NCBI GenBank assembly: GCA_027625915.1
Contig: JANTQA010000038.1
Location: forward strand, 504,001-568,000
Origin: Anaeramoeba flamelloides
Taxonomy: Eukaryota; Metamonada; Anaeramoebidae
Direction: 5' to 3'
DNA: 64,000 bases
The number at the start of each line of letters is the position of its first letter. The first letter of the stretch is position 1. A program made the translations under genes and the position numbers. The notes under the pieces were generated by a model, which saw only the letters and a program-made list of their open reading frames with translations, was not told the origin of the DNA and searched no databases. Below, in pieces: positions 24,864 to 36,400 of the stretch.

Positions 24864-25194
24864 TTATTGAAAGTAAATCTTAATAGTTTTACATGGTTCG
24901 AATGTCTCTAAAAAATCAATAAGTAAAATAATACCAAAAGTTGGTTCATATCTATTAAAAATGATTTTGTGTTCCTTTGTCTTTGTAAAACTACCCGAGA
25001 ATTTTTTTGAAAAATCTGCATTTAAAGACGAATTTAAACAATCTATCAGCAATATTCGGGTTCCACCTTTTAAAAACATCTTTTTGAAATATGTTGCAAA
25101 TAGTAATTTTTGAAAAAAAAAAATAATCAACTCTTGAATGATTATTACAAATTATTTCAAACAATTCGAAATTTAAAAAAAAACCAACCATCAT
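24864..25194 (-). other. unassigned open stretch, possible exon or relic
   Basis: Two overlapping minus-strand frames stay open here (88 and 67 codons). One carries NPNIADRLFKFVFKCRFFKKIL and the other YEPTFGIILLIDFLETFEP. Base composition is less biased than the surroundings. I do not recognise a family, and no convincing splice pair or partner exon is seen. It could be a decayed transposon ORF. Confidence 0.25.
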
Positions 25195-26979
25195 TATCGT
25201 TAAAGGAAATTAAAATATACAGTCTTGGTTTTTTTATATTATGAATATATTCTAGTAAATCTTGAAATTAATAAAATTGAAAAAAATAGTTCCTTTAGAA
25301 ATTTCTATTTATCAATTTTCTAAATACTGAAATAAAATTATACTGGGTTCTCTCTTTATATCTGAAAAAAAAAAAAACAAAACTGAAAAAACAATTTTTA
25401 TTTTTGATTATTGAAAAAAATCAAGAATATATTGTTCAATTATCTTTAGTATAGATTTTTTAGAGACACCTAAACTACTGTCAACTACTTTAATTTACTT
25501 TTAATTATAACACGCCTTATTTAGATCTGAACAATAAATGAAGTTAATCCAAATAGTATTACACAAATTCTATAATAAATTGTTTTTCAACCGTTTTAAC
25601 AGATCTCAATTCGATTGTAAAGAAATTTTCATGTGAATATTCTACAATTAGTAACAAAAAATCATTTTATGATTATTTTTTTATAAAAAAATTTAAAAAA
25701 AATAGACACCTAAACTCGAAACTCCTTATTAAGAAACTTAAGCATGAAAACATAAAATAATTACCATTTTCTATAAAAAAAATCCAATACATATCAAACA
25801 CTTTTAATAACCAATTAAAACTTTTGAAGATCACATTTCCTATCATTTTTTATAATTAGATAACTTGAATTACCCCATTGTCCCCAGAAAACAGAATCAT
25901 TCCTTATATAATAATACTTTTGTCTTTGTTTTTTTTTTTTTGGTTTTGGATCTTTTTGTTTTTTTTTCTTATATTGAAGTTCCTAAAAACAACTCCAATG
26001 ATGGAATTATATTCAATCTATTTGATCATTGAACATAACCCGCTTTAGCAAATACTCTTAACATTTTGGTTTATTTTTATCTGGCCATTTTGTTTCTTTG
26101 AAAACATAATTTAAAGTTTCCAAGACAAATTGAGTAAAAGTATGGAGGTATTTTTCCTTCAAATATTTTGATGGAAAATTAATTTTCAAAAATTTATAAA
26201 GAGTTTATTTATATATATATAAAATTTATCAAGTCAATTCGAGAAAAACAGCACTTTTTTTTTTTTTTTGGAAATTTGGATTTTGGTTGGTTTCATACAG
26301 TTCCAAAGAATTTTCTGTTTTTGTGAATAATTCCTTCATTTAGGATCTATAAAGAATCAATAATCAAAAATTTTAAATCTTTTAAAATTTGATAGATAAA
26401 CCAAAATTTCCAAGATCTAAACTTAGTGACTACTTTAAGAAAAAAGAATAAAAAATTCCCAGCAATATCACAGGGTTAATCACTTTCACCCAAGAAGAAA
26501 TTTTATAAAAAAGTTCTTTTTTCCCAGCCTCCCCTCTTTTTCATTTTTTGAATACAATACTATGCAAATTTAGTAAAAAAATGAATTTTTTTTCTTTACA
26601 AGACCAAACCGAATAAAAATTTGTAAGAATTACAAACAACACAAACCCAGATTAACACGTTGCAAAACACAAGGAAACAAAGAGAGAAAATATGAAAAAA
26701 AAAGAATCATTTTTTCTTAAAAATGAAAGAATTGAATTTTCTACCCTATGGTAATAATTTACAAACTTTTTATTTAATTTAATTTGCTGTCGTTAAAAAA
26801 TACCATTTTCTTTGCAAAAAAACTTAGAAATTATCCAAAATGATCTACATTTTTATACAAATTTAAATAAAAAATTCTCGATATCCGAATTTCTTATTAC
26901 AGGGATGAATATCCTTAATTCCTTACAAAAATATGCAACTAAATGAGAATACTCGAATTAAAGAATTGTGAAATAATAC

Positions 26980-27290
26980 ACCTTACCCCTTGAGATCCAG
27001 AAAAACTATAAATTTTGCAAATTAACCAAACAACTACATTTTTAATTAGTACTTTCATACAAGGGCAATAACCCTCGATTAAATAGTTGCCCAAAAAAAA
27101 AAAAATAAATTAAAGTTCAAATTTTTTTGTATTTTCAAATTATACTTGATCCACTTTTTAATTGTAAGTAGATTTTGAAAACCACAGCCCAACCCCTATT
27201 CTTCTAAATCCAATATTATCTAATATACAATAAAAAAATTTTGAAAAAATTGAGTTTTGCGAATAATAGTTAGGTTGAATTTTTCTTGAC
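26980..27290. repeat. partial copy of the TTAA-element family
   Basis: It shares CCACAGCCCAACCCC, CCAATATTATCTA, ACAATAAAA and the order of the words GAGATCCAGAAAAACTATAAATTTT with 51678-52164 and 55173-55584. Terminal inverted repeats are not recognisable, so it is truncated or very old. Confidence 0.4.
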
Positions 27291-30056
27291 TTTAATTTCC
27301 GTTTTAATAATTAACAATTTTTTATTTCAAGTACCAAACTATTTATTTCCAAAATGAATAGAAAAAAAACTAAAATCTTCATAAATAAATTGGAAACGAT
27401 AAAAATCGGGAAAACCAGCATCTTTTCTCTTTTTCATTACAAGATAAATTATTTTTTTTTTAAATTGGAATTTAATAGTAAACACAACTGTTCCAACACA
27501 CTTTGAAAAGTTATAAGACCTAGGTATTAATTTTCTATTATAAAATTATCTATTAGGAAAAAATGGAATTCAATTTCGATCATATCATAATTAAATTTTC
27601 AATTTCTGTTAGAGTACAAGAAACAATTTCTTTTATCCAAAGCAAAGCTAATAATTAAATTTCCTCAAAAAATAACCCCTAGAAAATTTCAAAAATTTCA
27701 ACTTCTCTTACTTTATTAGAGAAATCAAAAACCAAGACAAAAATTATATTTTCTCAAGAAAAGAAATCACAGAAACCCTGGAAACTTGAAAGTATTTTAC
27801 TATAATTGATTTTAAATTGTTAAAACCCGATGTTTTTGCTATTTTTAGAAATTGTAGACCCATATTAACGTAAGTTTTTTTTAATGAATTTGTTTGTTAA
27901 TGTCAACACCAAAAAACTAGACAACTTATATTTTTTTAGTCTTCTATTGTAAAATTTAAGGGTTTATGATCAACTTTCGTAACCATTTTACAGTTTATCA
28001 TACAATGTAAAAACTTATAATAGAAAATAACTTTCTGATAAACTTTTATGCTTGGTTTTAAATGGTTATATTATCAACATAATGACAACACCTTCTTTTA
28101 TTGAAATTAGTTAAAATTTGTTTACATATTAAAAACATTAACATTCACACAATCTAGTTCTTTTGTCAATATCAACAAAAAAACCAACCTAACCAATTGC
28201 TTTCTTAGTCATCCATTCATTGTAAATCTTTGTGTTTGAAATTAACATTTGAAAGGAATAATATAAAAAGCACACGGCTTTGATTAAAAAGTTTTTTGTT
28301 TAAAAAGGTGAAAATTAAGACCTTTAACAACCATACCAACAAACACCATATTTGACACATAAAACCAAAAAGTAAAAATTTGGACAAAGTTAAAATAAGT
28401 TTGAAGAATTTACAACACTACAATTTCCATCCAAGTTGAGAATAATTTTGAATTTTTACAAACTATTTTTATCATTTTTTTATCTTTTATGTTTTGTTTT
28501 CATTTCCTTTTTTGCAGTCACATAATCTGTTTCGTTAGATCTGGCATTTTTTTAGATTGGTTGATAGAAGGTTAAAGTTGAGTTCAGTTAAATAGAAAAA
28601 CCACATAATATTATTTATTGGTATCCGAACCTTTGACCAACAAATAATTGTTTGGGAAATTTCAGAGAAATTTTTAGTAATAAAATTTTTTATTCCACTC
28701 ATTTCATCATTTTCAATACAGAGATTTTAATTTTTTTTTTTACATTTTCTTTTTTTTTTTATTTGTTTAAAAATAGTTACATATAAAAACTAATCATACT
28801 GGGTAACTTAAAGTGATTTAATATTATGTGTTGCAAAATTATAAAAAAATTAATATTTTTTTTGTCAATTTTCAATTTTTTTGGATGTGTTACAAATTTT
28901 TTGAATTGAGTTTAATAAACATTATTAAAGTGCCAATTTTTTTTTTTTTAAGGTTTTGAATCAATATTTGTCTTTTTCAGTTTTGTTTGGTTTGGTTTAT
29001 TTCTCAGTCAATATTTGCCACTTTCAGTTTGCTTTTTTTCACAATCAAAATTTACTTTTTTTTTTTGGATTCTTGTTGAATTTATGGATCTAAAAAAAAT
29101 ATTTTCATCAAAAATTTTGATAAAAATCTTAATTATAGGTTATATGCCACTTTTTTTTTAACAGCACCTCTTTGAATTTAATATTAAAATAGTCAATTTT
29201 TTCAAACATTTACAAAATTATTATTTTTCCAGTTTCTTGAAAAGGATAAATCTGAAAATTGTGAATTGTAATTTTCTTTATTAAGTTGTAAAATGATCGA
29301 AAATTCAAAATAAACCAAAACCTATGATAAAAAAACTCTTTAACCCATTCAAATTTGTTTTTAAACTTGGGAATAGTGATAATATCGAAAAAAGAGTGTT
29401 ATTTTCCTTCAGTTTAAATATTACCAAAAAAATACACTCCTATTTTTTAAAAATTAAATTTAAACCTTTCTTATTTTCAAAAACATTAAAAGACCGATTA
29501 GATTAAAAAACTATTCTGAACCCATTCTGATGTTTAAAAATATTGTGAAGTTTTCTCAATTGTTTTTAAAATTATCAAATAGAAATTTAATTTTTTCTTA
29601 AAAATTTTGAAAATCACAGAAACCAATTTTTCAAGGATCTGAAATTTCCAACTTTTTATCAAACACAATAAGGGTCTAGCTCTTGATAAATTAATTTAAT
29701 TTCCAATTTGAAACGAAACTCAGGAAAATAATTTACTAAAAAAAGTGTCGCCAATTGTCTGAATGGCATATATTATTTCTTTGAAAAACCCTTTTATTTC
29801 TTTCGTTGATTAATGTTGGTATTTTTACAGAGAAAAAATTAAAGAGATATTTAAAGAAAAAGGATCTAACAATTTTTTTTTTTTTATGCATACTATTTAA
29901 GAATTGAGTTCTTTATCAAAAATGAAAAGATCCTTATTGTAAAATTATTCTAAATATGGATTATTAAAAAAATAATTTTTTTTTTTTGGGTGTTGTTAAA
30001 GATTTGAAAATTATTATTGTATTCTAGTTACCCCGAAATTTAATTCGATAATCTTT

Positions 30057-30173
30057 TTAATCAGATTTCCAATCTAATGTGTCCAATATTGTGTCAATAT
30101 CTTGTTTTTCATTCGATTTATAAAATGTAATATAATTTGTGTTTTTGTTTGCATTTTTATTTATATTGTCCGT

Positions 30174-30217
<44 letters not shown>

Positions 30218-30406
30218 TATTATTATCATTATTATTAAAATTGTTGTTATTGTTGTTGTTATTATCATTTTGAGAAATTAATTTTTTTTGTTTTTCTTTG
30301 TTAGATAACGAGGGAAATTGCAAAATTTTTTCGAATTTTGGATTTTTATTTCTAATTTTAATAATTTTTTTATTATTGGATTTAGGAATTTGATATTCAT
30401 TCCAAC
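30057..30406 (-). CDS. Asn/Asp-rich acidic C-terminal tail of the kinase, in a shifted frame
   Basis: This frame overlaps the end of kinase exon 5 and runs on to a stop at 30057. It encodes IPKSNNKK, KFEKILQFPSLSNK, an Asn run, an Asp run from a CAT/ATC triplet repeat (about 30173-30235 on the plus strand), and the end DTILDTLDWKSD. It becomes continuous with exon 5 if the A run of six at 30407-30412 (T on the plus strand) had one more base. No intron of credible length would make the same shift. The tail reads more like the rest of this protein than the alternative end at 30278. Confidence 0.5.
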
Positions 30407-33400
30407 TTTTTTAATCTTCTTAATATTACTTGAATTCAAATCTGAACCTGTATTATAGAATTTTGGCAAAGATTTTGGGAAAACCACAGAATTGTAATGT
30501 TGCTTAATTTTCGAAACTTTCATTGAATTTGTAAAGAGCTTTTTTTGTAATTTAAAATTTATTTTAAATTGGTTATATTGTTTATTTTTGAAATTTAGTT
30601 TATTAAAACAAAATAGTCTCAAAAATAGAAAACATAGTAATTTGTGAATGTCATATGATTCATTTATTAATAATATTAGACAATCTATTCTAATTTCTTC
30701 GAATTTCTTCAAATTATTTAAATTTTGAAAAATTGATGTTTGTAAGTTATCTTTTAAATATTTTAATAAAGTTTTCTGATAATTAAGAAAATACTCTACA
30801 CAATTTACCGTGATAACATTTGTATCCATCATCGAGATAATGGGATCTATCGCACATAAATCTAAAATATAAGTATCCAAAGAATAATTACATTCAAACT
30901 GAGCATTATTCAAATGAAGATCAATTTTTTCTATTATAATTTTTATTAAATTATTTAATAATTGCTTTTCGGTTTTAGATCCATATTTTGATATTTTCCA
31001 CTTTTCTTTTAATTTGTGCAAAATCCTCCTTTGACAATTAATTTCACTGACAACCTAAAAAAAATATAAGAATATCAATAAAAGAATAGAAATTAAATAA
31101 TTATTTTTGAAATTTTGGAGAATAAACAAAGAAAAATGATAAATATAATGTGGAATTGTTTTTTAAAAAAATTTTTTTGTGAAAATTATTAGGCTAAAAA
31201 TAAAAATTATATTTGTAGATGTAAAAATCTATTATTTAATATTTAATGAACAACAATAATAATTTATTAATTGAATAAACCTTTTTATTCCAGAAAAATG
31301 AAAAAGTAATATATCTTTTTCAAATTAATATTTTTCAAAAAATTCATCGACCTTACTCCAAATGATTGTTCAACAAAAGATTTTTCGAGTTTAAATACTC
31401 AAGATTACAAGATAAAAAAATATTTTTTTTAATTTAATTTTCTTTTATTTAAAGCTTTGGAAAGCAACAGAGAGAAATAGAAATATAACTACTTTCAGGA
31501 TAAAATTCAAAATTTGATGTGTCATTTAAACCCAAAAAATGTTTTCCGAAAATAAAATAATTAATACAAATTTTAGTCCAATCTAAAAAAAAAATGAGTT
31601 TATTTCTGACAAATAAGTGAATTTATCCCTTTGATCCTCTTTATTAAGAAATTTCCGATTTGATAAACGGATCAAAATTGAAGTTAATTATTATTATTTA
31701 AATTATTTCAGATATTAATATTTTACTGTTTTTTTGGTCAGTAGGTTTATTATTCAGAAATATTTTTGAATAGACTTTTATTTTTAAAAATATAAATAAA
31801 AAAGAGAAATTCATTTGGAACTTATGTAGTATTTTTTGACCAAGAAATATTGAGATCATTTAATATTTTTTTAAAACAAATTGTGTGTTTAAGTTTAATG
31901 AAACCAAGGAGTTAACATTATCTTCACAATATATTAATATGAGAATAATTTATGAAATCAAAATTACTCATATTTCCAATATAAAACGAAAAAAAGTATT
32001 TATTATTTGAATTTCTCACTCGAGTTAATTCTTGAAATTTGATGTAATCATATTTTAAGTTTTATGTTAGAAAGCATTGTTTTTTTTTAACAATCTTTGA
32101 TTTTGTTTTTATTTTTAATTCTAACTTATTCCTATTTTTATTTCAACAAAGAAAAAAAAACAGAAAAAAATTATAAATGAATAATCTAAAGTTGAGAGAA
32201 GTTTAATTAAAAATTTTCAATTAAATTGAGATCTATTCAGTAATTTTTTTTTTTATTGTTTGATGTTTGAAAAAAGTCGTTTTATATTTTCAAAAAATGA
32301 AAAAAAATTGAACAAAAATTTTTATATTAAAAATTTTTTTAAAAAATTGTTTTTTGTCTTATTCACAAGAATTGTGATAACAATTTATATAATTTTTGAA
32401 ATAAAAAAATTGATTATGAATTTTGAGGTTAAAATTACCTAATTCCCAAAATATCTTTTAGAAAATTTGATTTTGAAAAAATGAAATATTAGTTGAAAAT
32501 TAAAAGTACAGTTTCTCTGATTAAAATTTTAAAAATATTTCAAAAAATTTATTGATCAAAGCTACCCTTCTTAAAACAATATCAGTATTTTCAAGAATGT
32601 TTCAATAAAACAATTTATTATTCTCCCAAAAGAATTATCTCAAAAAAGTAAAAAAAAAAATCTCTTGATTAATATTTCTTAAAATAAATACCATTTATAG
32701 CAGAAGTAGTAATGATGGGAATGGTAATAATCAAAGTAAAAAATGTTTTATTGTATAAGAAATAAAATCGATTTAATATTTTTCTTTTTATTAAAAAAAT
32801 TTCAAAAAAAAAAAATTTGATCTTACTGAGAAAAAATAACCTTTTTGTGTTTCTTAGTAGATCAGAATTTTTTGACACTTGGCATATACAAAATTTGTAA
32901 GTAAAGAATATCACCAATAACGTGTTTTAATATTGGGAGTTTTTATCAAAAAATATTAACACATTAAATAATTAAAAATTATTAATATATCAAAATAGTA
33001 TCCAAAAAACCTGTGGAATTTTATTATTGATTTAAATTAAATACGATTTGGTATATTTTTATTTCTTCTTCTTTTTATAGTTATACAATTTAAAAAAAAG
33101 ACACACGCTTCAATTGACGACAAAGTAAAAATAGATATAAATATTTGATATTTACATTATTATTATTTCACCATTTTTAATTCGAATTAACCCCAAATCT
33201 GATGTATATACAATTCTAAATAATATATATCTTAAACAATTCAATAAAATGTTGATAAGTTGTTTGATATACTGTAAAATTAACATTAAAGAATAAATAT
33301 ATTAAAAAAAAAAAAAAACAAGAATGAGAATAATATGAAAACTTACAGATATTGGACCACTTTGTAACAGTTTAATAATTAAAAATAAAAATTTTAAATA

Positions 33401-36400
33401 ATTTATTATCTTGTGATGAATAGAATTTTTTAATGAAATGATAAAAATTTCTTTGATTAAAAAATTTTTAAGATTAAAGGACTCATCCCAAATTAATTTA
33501 ACAATTTTTTCAAATAAATCCTTATTGTAAAAAACAGTTTTCAGAGAAAAATATTCTAAAATATAGGATTTCATTTTATTTTTTAGAATTAATTCTTCAT
33601 TATTAATGCCATTTTTTCCAATTATTATTTTTTTACTTTGCTTCTTATTAATCTGATTTTTAATTTCTCTTAATTGAATAGGTTTATTTGGCAAATGATG
33701 TATTTGGGTGTTATATTTATTTATTATTTTTTTAATTGAGTCTTGTTGTTTTTTTGAAATATTTAAAATTTCAATTTTTGGGAAAATTTTTGCTTGGTTT
33801 GTTTTAATTTTACTTTTCTTTTTCTTTTTATTTATTTGCTTTTTTTTGTATTTTTTTTTCTTAATATGCTTAGAACTCAATTCATTTTGATCCTTTTGAT
33901 CCTTTTTATTATTTTTATTATTAATAGCAATGATTTTTTTTAATTGGACATTTGTTTCAAATGGATTTACCTGGAGAAACGTATCATCGATATAGAAATG
34001 CCTTGGACAAAGTTTTTGATCGTAATCAAAGAAAACTTTGGACATGCTGACATTTTCAAATGGGTTCAAATTATAAATTTCTTCCTCATCAATTTGTATT
34101 TTCAATTTAACATCTAAAATTTTCTTTTTTCCCTCACTTTCAAGAATTTCTTCTTCACCCTCTGTATTTAATTCCTGTTCATGTTCTTTTTCTTGGCGAT
34201 TCTTTTTCTTCTTTTTTATTCCCATTTTTTTGATAAAGTTATTTTGATCATACGAATTGGCTTTTTTTTGATATTCAGATCCATTCTTATTTTTAACACC
34301 TTTTAAATTTTCTTTAAACTTTGGATTGAAATGTTCAATTTTATTTTCATTCTTTTTTTCCTTATCATTTTTAGTATCCTTTTCTTGATCAAGTTTATTC
34401 TCATGATTTTTTCCATACGATAAATGTTCAGATTGAGCATTATTTACATTTTTATCATCGTCGAATTTAATATCTGTAGTTGTTTGAGTAGTGAATTCAC
34501 CAAATTCAATTTCATTATTTTCTGATCCATTTTCAAGAAAATTATCATCAAATGAAACATCCCAATTATTATCCGATTCTTCAAAATGCTCTTCAAAATT
34601 ATTATTGTTTATAAAATTTTCTGATTTAACCCCTCCCCAAATAATTTCATTCCCATTTCCATTATAATTCCATTTGTTAACATCTTTCACCCTGCCATCA
34701 TTTACATGATCTTTATCGAAATTATTATTATTATGTAAGTTAATGTTTTCTTTATCATTGTTAATCTGCTTTTTTTTTTGTTTATTATTTTTTAAAAAAA
34801 GTTGTTTATCTGTTTTGATACCCTCTTTTATTTTTTTTGGTCTCGTTAATGCCAATGAATCAATTTTCATTATTTTTGAGAGACGGTCATAAACGTCATA
34901 AATGTCTGGTCTTTTTTGTGAATTTTTTTTTAACATAAAAGGAATTAAATCAATAACTTCTTTTCGATAATTATGATTCTCTGGGATTACATAATTATTA
35001 TTTAATATTTGCAAATTTGTTTCTTCATCAAAGGCATCTTTAAAAAATAATAATTTATACAAGACGCACCCAAGAGCCCAAATATCACTCTTTGTATTAA
35101 TTTTTTTATTACAAAACAAATCAACCATTTCCGGCGATCTATATGTTAATGTTGTATTTTTTTCAATGTCAGCTTCAGCTTCATATCTTTCTTCTTGTGT
35201 TTTTGGTGAGTAAACTTTTTGTGTTGCAGATCCAAAATCACAGAGCTTTATCTCCCCATCCTGAGAAATTAACAAATTTTCAACCTGATTAAATATTAGT
35301 ATTTTTATTTATTTGTTTTTTTTATTTTTTTTATAATATTGTAAATTTTAATATTAAGATAATTCCATGCTGTGGATATCGGTATCATGTCAAATTTGGT
35401 GTTATAATTGTTTTTTAAAACAATTTGATAACAGTTTTGTCGAAATTTAAAGTCCAAATTTATAAAGTAATTTCTGTTTTTGTGATAATTATTTTTATTT
35501 TTCGCAATTATTTTATTTTTCATCTCTTGAGTATTTATTAAATGCCTTCATATCACGGAGGCAATGTGCTTGTAATTTTTGAAAATGTTGTTTTGATGAA
35601 AATAAACACCCAAATTCGTTTAAAATACACTTTAGAATCCAAATCTTGATTTACTCTTTGAGTTTAATAAACCTCAACAATCTTTATCTGAAAGTCAACT
35701 GACGAGTACTTAATTAAGAAAAATATATCATATGTATATGAACAATAACAAATTGTTCGTAGTTTGGTTAGTTTTTTTTTTCTTTTCTTACAGTTGTAAA
35801 AAAAAAAAATGTGAAACATCAAAAAAGTGGCACATTTTTTTTTGTCAAATATTAAAAAATTTAATTGTTCACATTCATAAAACTGATCAAAATCACCAGA
35901 TTTTTTTAAAATTTTAATAAGAATTCAAATGAGGACTAAAACCGTTTTAGAAGTATCGAATCACACTTCGATTTTCTAAATTTCAATTTCACCAAGATCC
36001 TTCAAGTAAATTGTTTTAAAAATCAAATTCCTTATTTTTGATTGTTAAGGGAGTACCCACGGTATTGGAAAAATTTTCACTTTTTTGCAATTTTGAAGTG
36101 GATCAGAAAATAACATTTTTTACTCTGGTTGTAACCCATTGGTTTTTATTATTTAAAGTACTTCATTCATTAGATTTTTTAAATTTTTTTTTCAAAGTCT
36201 CAAAGAAATTGCCACAATAGAATCTTGAGTTGAATTGCTTAAAATAGGGTTTCCAATGTTGAATGACTCATCACTTATCCTTATCTCAAAATTCTATTGT
36301 GACATTTAATTTTTTCATTTTTTATTTTTTCATCATTTTTGAATTTTTTTAATCATGACAACAAAAAGCAATAAAAAAGATTTTTTTTATCAGTGGAATT

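Larger units (their letters stand above)
23424..30056. other. 6.6 kb intergenic region, no confident gene
   Basis: It holds the 5' flank of the START gene (including a less AT-biased patch near 23790-23880 with no recognisable RNA fold), an unassigned reading stretch at 24864-25194, a partial copy of the TTAA-element family (26980-27290), and the 3' flank of the kinase gene. The reading frame at 29324-29506 is a Lys/Phe-rich product of A/T runs. Confidence 0.5.

Noticed and set aside
30057-30323. Asp/Asn-rich frame as an independent small gene
   Set aside because: It has no sensible own start, and reads better as the tail of the kinase after a one-base slip.
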